Position numbers and translations under genes: made by a program. 22,500 bases of DNA from Prorocentrum cordatum. Taxonomy: Eukaryota > Sar > Dinophyceae > Prorocentrales > Prorocentraceae. Below, piece after piece: positions 1 to 10,599 of the stretch (the first letter of the stretch is position 1; every line of letters begins with the position of its first letter). The DNA is taken from contig CAUYUJ010014542.1 in the NCBI GenBank assembly GCA_963575745.1, positions 110,001 to 132,500 on the forward strand. Reading direction: 5' to 3'. Below the pieces are notes generated by a model. That model searched no databases, was not told the DNA's origin, and worked only from the letters and a program-made list of their open reading frames with translations.

Positions 1-81
1 GGAGGGAGGAGGACCATTGCAAACCCAAGACTCATCAACGATGCTGAAACAAGTGGCACGCGTGCCCTGGCTCTTGCACAC

Positions 82-1200
82 TTGAGGAGAGAAAGAAGAG
101 GAGGGGCATGTGGGGCTAAGGCCAGGGTCGGGGCGAGTGGGGCCAAGGCCAGGGGACAGGCTGAGTTCAGCCAGGGCCAGAGGGCTGGGGCTCGGACCAG
201 AGGCCAGAGGTCTGGGCTGGGGGGAGGAGGCGAGGGGAAGCGGGCCACAGCCCGGGGGACTGGGGCGAGGGGGCGAGGGGAAGCGGGCCACAACCAGGGG
301 GACGACGATGAACCACGAACCACGAAAATAAAGGGTCCGGGGCGAGGGGGGCTGGGGCCAGGGCCAGGGGACGCCAGAGCCAAGGAGGGAGGCTGGGTTC
401 AGGGCCAGGGCAGGAGGGCTGGGGCTCGGACCAGTAGCCAGAGGTCCAGGTTGGGGCGCGGGGGCCAGGGGATGAGGGGCGAGAGCCAGGGGCTCGCACC
501 AGGAGCCAGAGGTCCGGGTTGGGGCGAGGGGGCCAGGGGATGGAGGGCGAGAGCCACGGGGACGACGACGAACCACGAACCACGAGAATAAAGGGTCTGG
601 GGCGAGGGGGCCGGGGATCAGGGCCTGGGGGGCCAGAGCCAAGGGGGGAGACTGGGTCCAGGGCCAGGGCAGGGGGACTGAAGCTCGGACCAGGGGCCAG
701 AGGTCCGGGTTCGAACCACGAAAATACAGGGTCCGGAGCGAGGAGGGCTGGGGCCAAGGCCAGGGTCGGGGCGAGTGGGGCCAAGGCCATGGGACAAGCT
801 GAGTTTAGTCAGGGCCAGAGGGCTGGGGCTCGGACCAGAGGCCAGAGGTCTGGGCTGGGGGGAGGGGGCGAGGGGAAGCGGGCCACAGCCAGGGGGACTG
901 GGGCGAGGGGGCGAGGGGAAGCGGGCCACAGCCAGAGGGACGACGACGAACCACGAACCACGAAAATGAAAGGGCTGGGGCGAGGGGGACTGGGGCCAGG
1001 GCCAGGGGGCGCCAGAGCCAAGGAGGGAGGCTTTCAGGGCCAGAGCAGGAAAACTGGGGCTCGGACCAGGAGCCAGAGTTCCGGGTTGGGGCGAGGAGGC
1101 CTGGGGAATGGGGGGCAGGGGGACGACGACGAGGATGGGGGCCAGAGGCAGGGGGACGATGACGAACCACGAACCACGAAAATAAAGGGGTCCGAGCTCT
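82..1200. repeat. G-rich complex minisatellite with internal 638-bp-offset duplication
   Basis: The segment is built from short GGGGCCAGGGCCAGG-like words on the plus strand. A recurring anchor, AACCACGAACCACGAAAATA, or a variant of it, starts at 311, 571, about 713 (half copy), 949 and 1165. About 230 bp (112-345) recurs almost identically at 749-983. The open frames here on both strands are Gly/Arg/Ala- or Pro/Ser-rich by-products and are not called as genes. Confidence 0.85.
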
Positions 1201-1329
1201 AAAACACAACTGTGCAAGAGAATAAACCCTCCCTCCAAGCTCCTTCTTCATAGGTTCTCTGCACGGATTCGCTTTCATGGGTAACAATGCCCCGTTGGAA
1301 GACAAGCGTTAACAAATCCGTAGTTGTAC

Positions 1330-1520
1330 CAGAGCACCATCCCTGGGACGTCAACGCCATGAATTACCAATACTGTTGAGTCTTGACGATGATGAACCGT
1401 GCCAAAACACCATTCCTGGGACTTCATCACCGCGAATCAACGTGACGTGACTGTTGCACCCTGACATCCCGACATCGTGCCCAAACGCCATTTCTGGGAC
1501 GTGAACCATGGAAATCCTTG
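1330..1520. repeat. Degenerate ~75-bp tandem repeat, three copies
   Basis: The word ACCATYCCTGGGAC and its variants recur near 1337, 1409 and 1487, each followed by a diverged unit ending in a similar GAA-T segment. Spacings are 72 and 78 bp. It precedes the 85-bp array and may be an older relative. Confidence 0.5.
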
Positions 1521-1559
1521 AATATGCTGCAAACTCTTAAGACGGATGCGCGCAGCGCG

Positions 1560-2030
1560 TCACGTTTTGAAAAAGGACCACCCTCCACCCGAGAAGCTCT
1601 TGGAACACTTCACAGCGACTGTACGCGCCGCTGAAGCGATGACCACATTTTGAAAACGAACCGCCCTCCATCCGTGAAACTTTTCAAACATTTAAAATGA
1701 ATGCGCGCGGCACAACAACGATAACCACATGGTGAAACAAAAACGCCCTCCATCCGTGAAACTCATGTAAACGTTTAAAGTCGAATGGGCGCGGCGCTAA
1801 AACGAGAACCACATTTTGAAAACGTTCCACCCCCCAATACGTAAAACTGTTGCGAATTTTTAAAGACGTATGTGCGCGGCGCCAAAACGAGAAACACATT
1901 TTGAAAACGGGCCGCCCTCCATTCGTGAAGCTCTTGCGATTTGTTCAAAGACGACTGCGCGCGGCGCTACAGCGAAAACCCCGATTTGAAAACGGGCCGC
2001 CCTCCATCCGTGAATTGCTTGGAAATGTCC
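1560..2030. repeat. ~85-bp minisatellite, six copies
   Basis: The unit contains GCGCGGCGCTAAAACGAGAA, then CACATTTTGAAAACG, then CCGCCCTCCATCCGTGAA. The CCCTCC word falls near 1580, 1664, 1746, 1830, 1914 and 2000, so the period is 82-86 bp. Copies are perhaps 75-85% alike by eye, with the last three the most regular. Confidence 0.85.
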
Positions 2031-2129
2031 AGTTTTGTCAGGATCATACAATGTGAAAGAATGTCAAGCGAAACGCCCAGCCCGCCCTTTCGACCGCCCT
2101 CGGGGAGCGACAGGGAGATATTTACCAGG

Positions 2130-2400
2130 AAAAAGAATGGAAGAGGAGAAGGAGGACGAGGAGGAGGAGGAGGACGAGGAAGACGAGGAGGACGAGGAGA
2201 GGAAAATGATGAGGAGGAGGAAGAGGAGGAGGAGGGAGAGGAGGAAGAAAAGAAGGAGGGGGAGGAGGACGGAAAGGAGGAGGAGGAGAAAAGGAAGGAT
2301 GGAGGAGAGAGGAGGAAGGGGGAGCAGAAGCTGGGAAGATGAGGAACAACGAGGGATAAAATGGAGCAAGTGGGTGAAGGACGAGGAGCAGGAAGAGGAA
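2130..2400. repeat. Polypurine (GGA/GAG) tract
   Basis: Almost uninterrupted purines on the plus strand, mostly GAG, GGA and GAA triplets. It encodes Glu/Lys/Arg runs in plus frames and Ser/Pro/Leu runs in minus frames, none of which look like genes. Confidence 0.9.
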
Positions 2401-2779
2401 TATGAGAATTGACACGGGCCGTGCCTTGGGAAACACTGCGCGCCAAGGAAATAATTAAGACGCCAATGCTCTGGCAGAGCAGTCCCTTGGCGGTGGCAAA
2501 CGCAGGGCCGCACCCCGGAGGACCAGGAAAACAATACACCAAAGAAAAAAAACAATCAGTGGATGGTTTGAAAAATTGGCAGGCGACGAAATTCCGAAGA
2601 AACCGTAAATAAGGATTCCATGTAATTTTGAAAAAGGTTGTGGCGTTCTCGCACTTTCGGGCATCCGTCGGTTCGAAACGGCGCAAGAGGCCTCCAAGAT
2701 AGACGATCTCAGAAGGCCCGTCGACCGCCTAATACGGTCTGAATCCGGCTCCACGATTGCCAGAACAGACCGAACAGAC

Positions 2780-3065
2780 GATCGATTGCGAGATCGATAT
2801 TGAGAACTTTGGTGAATTCGGTACTGATATGAGTATTGATATCGATAGTGGGATCTATAATGGGATCGATCGTGGGGGCGATCGTGAGGACGAAAATCAT
2901 GTCGACCGTGGGATTGACAGTGAAGTCGATTCAATGAGATCGATTGTGAGATCGCTCGTGCTACCTATAGTAAGGTCGACAATGAGATCGATAGATCGAT
3001 GGTGAGGTGAGATCGCTAATGAGATCGATAGAAAGGTGGGTAATGAGATCGATGGTGGAGCAAAT
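2780..3065. repeat. Degenerate GATCGAT-rich short repeat
   Basis: Words such as GAGATCGAT, GGGATCGAT and AAGGTCGA recur every 10 to 20 bases. The period is irregular, as expected for an old short-unit expansion. GATC sites are very dense. Confidence 0.75.
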
Positions 3066-3069
3066 CGAT

Positions 3070-3215
3070 AAGAAAATCTACCAAAAACCCGAGAACCCAG
3101 AAACCCGGGAACCCCGCCACCCACCGAAATCGGGCCAGAACGAAAAACCGGGAGCCCGGGAACCCAGAACTTGAACCCGGGAACCCGGCCGCCAACCGAA
3201 ATCGGCCGGAAACTT
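3070..3215. repeat. Two-copy ~74-bp CCCGGGAACC repeat
   Basis: Copies of CCCGGGAACCC-type words end in CCACCGAAATCGG (about 3121) and CCAACCGAAATCGG (about 3193). Within each unit the CCCGGGAACC word itself is repeated. No gene is seen. Confidence 0.7.
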
Positions 3216-4890
3216 CCGTCACATTTCGACATCCGCTAGGACACCTTCAGTGCAAGCGCTGATTGGGGATCAACGAAGACAGTACGAGTCGCCTGACAGC
3301 TCGGCGCTTGCGCGGGCAGCTTGAACCAGCGGGCCCTCCTTCCTCGCGACGAAAGACCTCCACAACACTCGACAACTGCACGCCCGGCTGCAAGCCCGCC
3401 TCTTCGGGGGGGCGGGCAGCCGGCGAGGCGCCCTCCAGGGCCTCTAAGACACCCCCAGGCCGAGCAGCGTCCTCGACGGGCACGACGCGCGACGGCTCCG
3501 CGACTGGATCTTGCCGCTGGGCCAGGAGACACCGCTGCGCTTCCCTCCGTGAGTCCGGCTGCGCCGTCAGGACAGACCTCTGGGGAGACCCCCATCGCGC
3601 TTTGGACGTCTGCCTCAGCAGATTCTGCGCCCCCAACGGTCCGCAAGATTCCTTGTGGGGTGCCCGCAATGTTTCCCCAGCATCAAGCTGCGTCGACCTC
3701 TCCAGAGATGCGAACACGCGCCGTCCTCAGCCCAAAACTGCACGCGCGAATTTGCCGCGGGGCATCCCAGAGACACTATGTGCGTCATCAAGCCGCTGCT
3801 CCACTTCAGCATCGAGAAAGCCCAGATCCCACATCATAGATCTTCTAAGTTGAGCAACCCAACCATCATCATAACATACCAACCCAACCGCGGTGCCCCG
3901 GGATATCGCGCATCTCTCCTGGCCCGAGCTCTCGCACGGGCTCCAGGTGGAGGGGGGGCCGAGCGCCCGGTTTCTGCTACTTGGTCTGCGACTTCAGCCA
4001 CCCGCACTGAGGGGCCTCCGACTCCTGCCGGGGGCCGCGCGCGCAAGATCCACAGAAATGATGCCCCGCTTCTCCATTCCCGCGATAAGCTTCAGGATCC
4101 ACGCGAACTCGCGCGCGATTCTTTCGGGGCGTTGAACTTTGCTTTGAAAGCTGCCGCAGTCATGTCCCCCCCTGCCACGAGTAGGGGCGCGGGGAAGCGT
4201 GGCCTGCTTTGCTGCCTCGGGAGAAACCACTCCACTGTTGCGCGCGTTTGCTTGCGATTCATTAAAATAGGACGGTCTGGAATATGCCTGCCCTCTCCTG
4301 CTGCTCTGCCACCCCTGGGCAATCGCCCTCGTGCTCCTGGCAAAGATGCACCGACGTAGTTTTGATATCCTCGCTTGCCGCGATCATCTGCTGCGCTGCG
4401 CCCGGGGACATCCGGGCCCTTCTGGACAGCGCTCTTTCTTCGCGCCCTTCGACATCGCCTGCCGCGGGGCGGCCCCCAGCTCAACGCGCTCGCACGCGTT
4501 GGCGAGATCCGCGAGAATATCTGCCATGATGGGCCCGGCGGCGAGCCCCGCAAGAGAAGCGAATATCCTGCTCAACTCGGATAATCACGTCAACACTTGA
4601 GCCGCCAAGAGCCACGACCAACATGCACGCCGCTCCAAGACTGCAGCAATGACTCGGTGGCCCTGACCCGGGGGGGCCCATCATATCACACGGATAGCAC
4701 ATTGCCAGCGGAAATGGATGAGGCGGAGGGAGAGACTCGCACACTACCTCGTTCCAAAGCTACAACTGCGTTGCATATTCGGCCGACTTGTGACACCGAT
4801 CCCCAGTTAATCGCAAACCTGTTATATCACGACGGCGCGCGCATGTGTTGTCCGATCCTTCTGAATACTCATGCAATATCTCGCGCGCGC
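3216..4890. other. GC-rich non-repetitive sequence, no gene recognised
   Basis: Complex sequence rich in CGCG. Open frames exist on both strands, up to 234 codons, but they overlap each other, lack family motifs and look like GC-driven chance frames. Minus-strand snatches such as RIFASLAGLAAG (about 4.55 kb) and EFAWILKLIAGMEKR (about 4.1 kb) resemble each other weakly and could be remnants of a degenerate repeat or dead coding sequence. Confidence 0.5.
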
Positions 4891-4894
4891 AATA

Positions 4895-4895
4895 C

Positions 4896-4927
<32 letters not shown>

Positions 4928-4943
4928 ATGTATGTATATATAT
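4895..4943. repeat. (TA)n/(TG)n microsatellite
   Basis: About 12 TA units followed by TGTGTGTATGTATG and another short TA run. Confidence 0.95.
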
Positions 4944-7620
4944 GGTTCATAGAGACACGCGCGATCATGCGCGCCCGTTTTCGACGCGCCCCCGAGAGGC
5001 CCCCTGCGCCACTGACGCTTGAGAGGAACAGCCCCAGGGGCTCGATGGGGGTCGATCTAAGCCCAGAATGGATGACGGAATGCGCCTTCGTCGAACCAGA
5101 ATCACTCCGGCCACCTTCCACTACCAATCACTCAACGCACTCCTGCACCAAATCCGTTCTCTGCGCACTGCGCATCCCCGCCCTTGATACTTGCCTCCAA
5201 AACGACAACCATGAGCTCGACAACGATAACAACTAGAACATGTATTCCAGTTCTTGCCACGACATTGGCGCTGAAAACTAAACTTAGGGATAGGATATGC
5301 CGTCGCCGCCCCCTCGAGCATCTCCTGGCCCTCCGACGAGTTCCAACCCCCATGCGGACGTGCCGAAATCAGTCCAGGAGTCCCGGTGCCTTTCCGAGCC
5401 TTATCCCCTTATCCTCACCTCTCTGATTCCACGCCTCCTCCACCTTTTTGGAGGGAATCCGAACTGGCGCCGCGGGCGTTGATATCCGCATCCCCCCTTC
5501 TCTTTTCAGCGCGTTCCGCGCGCTCGCGGTCCCCCCCGCGACGTCCACCGAGGGGGCGGCGCCTTAGCCTTCTTCGACTCCTCTGAGACCCCGACCCAAT
5601 CACCGGACGAACAGGCGCGCCATGGAGACGACGACGCCGAGCCCTGCCCGCTGGCTTCGGGGGATTAACTGCGCCCGCGGCCAACTGCTTGCTCACTGGC
5701 CGTCACTGGCGAATATACCTCCACCACGGCTGCCTCAATACTTGCTCGGACCCGGACAAGTCTTGCTTCCTCTGCCCGTTCGCGACTGTCCTGCATCGCG
5801 CGCTGCACCCTGCCATCCGCCCCCCCCTGCTCCTGCTGTCGATTGTTTCTCCTCTCGCGTGTGCCGACCGGCTGCTGCTTTGCGGCGCCAGGCCGGATTC
5901 TTCGGCCGACGCGCGAAAATATGAGCAGCCAGCTGGCGCGATCGCCGCGCGACCAAGATCCCGCCCCGCTCGCGACGCGGGCGGAAGACCCAGCCATCCG
6001 CGTCAAACGCGATACCTGCGAGAGCAGTGAGTCTGGCTTGCCGGCGGGCCAAAATATGACCACGCATTCCTCCCAGCGCGCGCCGTGCTCGCAAACCTCT
6101 TCTACCGTCTTTTCCCCGCTCAGTTCTGCCCCGCGCGCGCGCGCGACTGCCCGCCGTGCCCGGCGTCGCTCAGCTATGATTTGCCGCCCCTGCCCCCCCT
6201 CCGACTTAGCTGCCCCCCCCCATCCCCGACGCCTCCAGAGCCACCCCCGCCCGCTTTGCATGCTGGGCCCTCGCTGAGGGCCGAACTGTTTCTAGCGCGT
6301 CGCGGTCGCGCCCCCGAAAGTCAAATGGCCGGCCAGACCTTGCTCGTCTTTCGCAGCGTTGCGGGAGCCGACAAACCACGCGCCCAGAAACTGCAGCTGT
6401 CTCTGGCCCCAACGCACTTGTATAATATCAATCCGCACATAGCCCCGATGCCCTGCGCAGCCAACTTGGAAACGCGCATGCCCCGCGTCGCCCGCCCGCC
6501 GCCCCCTCGACCGCCCCGATTCTAAAACGCGCCGCAAGCATTGAAATGCGCCGCTGGGAAGCCCCGCATCCGCAAGAACAACGGCGTCACCAGAACCGCA
6601 GCCTTCACCAGTCGCCCCAAAGTCTTCGGCGCAAGTCCAAAGGGAAATATTTGCCCGCGTAGTTTGCGGGCGCAAAGGCCGCAAGTGGGCGCCCGCGGTC
6701 GCCCCGATCGCGCGCGAAGTTGGACTGCGATTGGGCGCGCAGAATACGAGCAGCTTGCGATAGCAAGTCTGCCTCCTTCTCCCCCGCCTTGCCCGCGCGC
6801 AATCTCTCGCGCTTCACGGGCGCCGCCTCCTGCCCCCGATCCGGGTCTTCTCTGGCTGGCGTTCCGCTGCTTCGCGGCCACTATCGTGGAGGGTCAGATT
6901 CGCGCCATCCGCGAAAAGAAGCTCCAACATTCTCTAAGGTCAATAGGTTTGCGATTAGCTCGCCCTCCGCCTGATTTCAACCCTCTTCCTTTCGCGCGAC
7001 CCACCCCGCCCCGGCATCGAGGGGGGGGGCCCGAGCTCGCGCGAGGAAGTCGCGCGCGGCGCGCGCGGAGCAAACAAAACTCGCCAGGGCTACCCGGGCG
7101 CACCTCGCGAAGACCCCGTAGAAGAAGGCCGGCGATTTCTCGGGCGCGCCTCGCAGGGACCCCGCTCCCTTATCATGCATGCCGCCACCGTCGCAGGTCG
7201 CGCAACTCGAGGATGCGCAATCCGAGCATCTGCCATAACCGCCGCAAGGTCTTCTTCGGGACTGCACAAGAACTATGACTGTTCGCCTCTGCCAATAACT
7301 CCAATACCACACTTGCGACATAAGCCGGGCATGTCGTCGATCGGCGCAATCGCAAACCGCCGCGTCGCAGGCCGCGACCAACTCTCTCCGCAGTGGGCGC
7401 GCAATCAGGCAGCAATAACCTCGGCAATAATGCGGCTGATGATAGCGATCAGCCGTTTACATATGTACTTGGCGGCAGTCGTATGACCCCTTCTTATGTA
7501 GTGGCACTCCCGCTGCTCTGTTCAGAGGCCGGCCCCGAAGCTCAAGACCCCGTCGCCGCGCCCCGCGAATCAATCCGACAATCCCACCAGCCCTTTGGGC
7601 GTGAGTGGTTTAGAGAGCCC
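4944..7620. other. GC-rich complex sequence with recurring degenerate words, no gene recognised
   Basis: No exon or domain could be assigned. On the minus strand similar snatches recur, including SRQLAAHIFARR (about 5.93 kb), VSKLAAQGIGAMCG (about 6.45 kb) and LLSQAARILRAQ (about 6.76 kb). This suggests either an old long-period repeat or chance similarity in CGCG-rich DNA. If IFT172 runs on toward position 1, this is intronic. Confidence 0.45.
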
Positions 7621-7795
7621 GCTCTGTTCTCAACCCCCCTTCTTCCCCTTCGGGGAGGGGTTTGCCCCTCCCCCTACCCCCTCCCCCTGGGCCTGGAGAG
7701 GTCCTTTCGCGGGTGGTTGGAGGGGTCTTTTTCGACTCCTGGGAGCGACACCCCTCGCGAGGATTCTGGCCCCGACGGGGGGGGGGGGAACCCGC

Positions 7796-7983
7796 CCCTC
7801 TTCTTTGAAGCCCAAATCATTGTTTTTACGACGGTTTTGGCCCCATTTTGGCCTTCTGATGGGCCAGCGCTAATTAAAGCCCCCCTCTTCCTTCAAGCCA
7901 AAATCACTGATGCTACTGAGGTTTTGGCCCCATTTTGGCCTTGTGAAGGGGGCAGCGCTAATTAAAGCCCCCCTCTTCTTTGA
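7796..7983. repeat. 87-bp tandem duplication
   Basis: CCCCTCTTC starts at 7795, 7882 and 7970, and GTTTTGGCCCCATTTTGGCC occurs at 7834 and 7921. That gives about 2.1 copies of an 87-88-bp unit containing AGCGCTAATTAAAGCCCCCC. A C/T-rich segment (7620-7700) lies before it. Confidence 0.9.
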
Positions 7984-7987
7984 TCGA

Positions 7988-8145
7988 TGTCCTCCAAGAT
8001 GGCCCCAAGAAGCGCCCGGGAGGCACCAAGAGGCCCCAGGATGGTCCCAAGAGGCCCCCAGGAGGCCCCCCAAGAGGATCCCAAACGGCCCAAAGAGGCC
8101 CCCCCGAGGCACCCAAGACGCCGAAAAGCCCATCAAGACGACCCT
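7988..8145. repeat. Imperfect CCAAGAGGCCCC short-unit repeat, copy 1
   Basis: Plus-strand words of the type CCAAGAGGCCCC, CCAGGATGGTCCC and CCAGGAGGCCCC recur every 10-14 bases. On the minus strand this reads as Gly/Leu/Ser/Trp-rich open frames, which are not genes. The same short-unit family recurs at 11783-12295 and 17800-17862. Confidence 0.75.
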
Positions 8146-8186
8146 CTACTCGCCTGGGCGTCGTTTCTGGACGGGCAGGAGGAGGG

Positions 8187-8375
8187 GCCCGAACGACTCG
8201 CACCAGGACGAGGGGCCCGAACAACTCACACCACGAGAAGCCCGAACGACTCACACCAGGACGAAGAGCCCGAACGACTCACACCACGAAGAGCCCGAAC
8301 GACTCACACCAGGAAGAAGGGCCCGAACGACTCACACCAGGACGAGAAGCCCGAACGACTCAAACCACGAGGAGC
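8187..8375. repeat. Alternating 28/25-bp tandem repeat, seven units
   Basis: GCCCGAACGACTCACACCA or a close variant starts at 8187, 8215, 8240, 8268, 8293, 8321 and 8349. Spacings are 28, 25, 28, 25, 28 and 28, so the array is mostly a 53-bp dimer in which CAGGACGAG-type and CACGAGA-type tails alternate. Confidence 0.9.
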
Positions 8376-8519
8376 GCTTTCTCCCCCTCCCCCCCCGCCT
8401 CGTCCTTCTCCCGCCCCCACCACAAGGAGGATGTGCAAGGAGGCGGGGGGGGGAGGAACAGGGGAGATATGCGGGGGCAGGCGGAAACACGCCTGAAAAA
8501 CACGACTGTCGGCATGCTT

Positions 8520-8960
8520 CGCTAGAGTTGCTGTTTTGAGATGGGCTGGTGGGGATACGCGAAGCATGAAGAATTTCTGCTTATAACTTGTCCCCGTCCC
8601 ACCTTATCAACGAAATCGACACATCGTCTTTCCTTGCTTGGCTTTCTGTCAGATCTGCTCATGCGCGTGCGACATCCTCTGCGCCCGACGGCCCATCGAG
8701 TGATACTTTTACATGGGCGACGGGAAGACCTGCTTGCAGAGCGCCCTCGCCAACCTCCCCCCGCGTCGCACCCCGTCGACCACCTTCGCGAGCTTAGCCG
8801 CCCCCTCCGCCGCAAGCGGTTTCTGTGCCCCCCCCGCTCTGTCCACGCGCGCGGGCGCCGAGCTTCTCGAGCACATGTAAAACTATCCCAGATCAGCTCG
8901 GGCCACTGCTTTCTAAAGCTTCTCAATGGCGTTGTTCACCAAATTCACGCGAGCCTCACT
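8520..8960. other. Unassigned sequence with a minus-strand coding-like remnant
   Basis: The minus frame running from about 8940 to 8700 reads EARVNLVNNAIEKL, a stop, KAVARADLG, a stop, then about 55 open codons containing GAAKLAKVVDGVRRGGRLAR. The composition resembles protein more than the other frames do, but I recognise no family. It may be part of a dead transposon or chance. Confidence 0.25.
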
Positions 8961-8961
8961 C

Positions 8962-8965
<4 letters not shown>

Positions 8966-8993
<28 letters not shown>
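8966..8993. repeat. (TA)n microsatellite
   Basis: About 13 TA units follow a short T run and precede TAAAAAAT. Confidence 0.95.
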
Positions 8994-8998
<5 letters not shown>

Positions 8999-9097
8999 AT
9001 ACTTTCGTTACAATACCATCATACGCCTTAATTGAAATCGTCGATCGGCCCCCTAGAGCCTACGATTCCGCCCCCAGAGATCAGCCATTTCCTTGCA

Positions 9098-9930
9098 TTA
9101 TTTATCGGTGCGTTCCATTGCTTCTGTCGCACGGGGAACTCCTAGCTGGTAAATTTTACCCCTGCCAACCAGCTCCTCTGCGCTTTCCACCAGAGCTCTC
9201 GATGTTTGATCCCAGGGTAACCACCCTCCTTCGTCCCAGCAACGTCGTTCCCGCTCTCGGTCGAGTCGATCCTCCTCTTCGTCCTGTCCTCGTATTTGGT
9301 CAGGTTCCAGGTGTCGCTTGATTTCACCTTGATCACACTCTTCCTCCTCCATGGGCTCCTCCATGCATTGTTGCTAGGCGTCCTCCTGTTCCTCCTCTAT
9401 GCTCACGAAGCCCATCTCCTCGGGTTCGTCCATAAATACTCTCGAAGATCCCGTCCTAAAAGAAAACCGGGTGTGTTCCGATAACTTCGACAAAGACACA
9501 CCTGCTGCTAATGTTTGCCTACGCCCTTCACGCCCTTGGTCGGCATGCCTGTCTGCCTGCTCGATCCCCACTGCGCCACTACTCCTCTTTCACGTGCTTG
9601 AAGACCACCACTCGACACGATTGGACCATCCTGGTCCATTCCAGGGCCTGCTTGATCAATTATATGCCCAGCTTGGTTTCCAGCGACCCGTTGCCATCTT
9701 AGCTGTCTTAGCTACGCGTGACAGATTCTTCGCCGTCAAGCTCCTGTCTCTTTCGCACAACCTCCTGCATCCAAACAACATCGATTCCAACGCTCCTGTA
9801 TTGTTGCTGTGCTTGTTGGCCCCCACATACTGCTGAGGACTGTTATCCTAGATCACTGGGCCATAGTATCTCTTACTCACGATCGCTGGTGCCCGTGATG
9901 GACGTCAGGCATGTCGAAGTATACCTCTGA
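9098..9930 (-). pseudogene. Decayed retrotransposon RNase H domain with C-terminal tail
   Basis: Pieces of a retroelement RNase H lie in order on the minus strand but in different frames. EVYFD (9913-9927) fits the first catalytic strand. GPVI, a stop, then DNSPQQYVGANKHSNNTGAL (9786-9868) fits the GPV-TD and NNT-EL motifs. ATGRWKPSW (about 9670-9700) fits the TGxWKPK region. LIKQALEW and VVVFKHVK (about 9588-9660) fit the strand before HVKGHSGD. IEQADRHADQG (about 9540-9570) fits the NExADxLA motif with its Asp. The same frame then runs to 9098 with one TAG near 9372, through an acidic tail of unknown function. At least three frame changes and several stops make it non-functional. The family (LINE-type or other) is not settled; no reverse transcriptase was recognised upstream. 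Confidence 0.6.
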
Positions 9931-10599
9931 GGCGCTGAGGCGCCCCCCATGTACTTATGATGGCCCTTATATGATACAACACGGCCGTAACGAGGTGCGT
10001 GCAGTAATGTGGCTTTCAATCGACCAATGAGTTTGTAGCCGCAGCGCGGCTTCGGCTGCTCCATCCTGCCGACGATAGGGGTGAAGCACTCGACGTCTCC
10101 TTGCAACCGCCAATGGTAGCAACTTCGTCGCACTCACGTCGCACTCAGACCATCCAGAACATTTTGTGTTTCATGCTCAGCGCGCGCTTCACCCTGATCC
10201 GAGTGAGGGCGCGACCATTCAGGGACTCGTGCAGCTCAGAAGCGGCCGCGGCCGACTGCCTCTTGCTGGGTTTTTGGCCACCTCGACACCGCTGAGGCCC
10301 AAGCGCGGCCACAACGGAAAAAAGGCACGGCCACGACACACACATTGCCTTCGCCCCGCCAGTCTGATGATACAGCACTGAATGGCAGGCCCCCAGAAGG
10401 CCTGGGATGTGCGGAAAGCCCCGCGTTCGCTGCCTCGTAAGCAGCATACTTTCCTGTCTTGAGGTCCCTGTCAGACAGGTTCTCCGATTCGTTGACATGA
10501 GCTTTGGTTATGTGAACGGGCTCCGACCACAAATCGGTAAGTCTGGAAAGCATGAGCCCCGCATATGGCCTCTTGCGAGACAGTTCTGCCAGGGGCTAC
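9931..10599. other. No gene recognised; possible upstream part of the decayed retroelement
   Basis: This sits immediately 5', on the minus strand, of the RNase H relic. No reverse-transcriptase motif such as YADD could be seen. Minus frames of 86-117 codons are present without recognisable content. Confidence 0.35.

Noticed and set aside
2035-2412. Glu/Arg-rich plus-strand frames resembling acidic nuclear proteins
   Set aside because: They are translations of the GGA/GAG tract; all three plus frames give similar low-complexity peptides.
3263-3853. 196-codon plus-strand frame opposite a 156-codon minus frame
   Set aside because: Both are open over the same GC-rich DNA, neither has a recognisable domain, and there is no basis to choose.
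5622-7278. Several overlapping frames of 100-245 codons in the GC-rich region
   Set aside because: High GC lowers stop frequency on both strands. The frames overlap each other, show no recognisable motif and have no supporting splice pattern.
8187-8375. CRISPR-like short repeat spacing
   Set aside because: The units are contiguous with no unique spacers, and the window is eukaryotic.
10145-10553. Minus-strand frames upstream of the RNase H relic as reverse transcriptase
   Set aside because: No catalytic YxDD or other RT motif could be found in any frame, so it is left unassigned.
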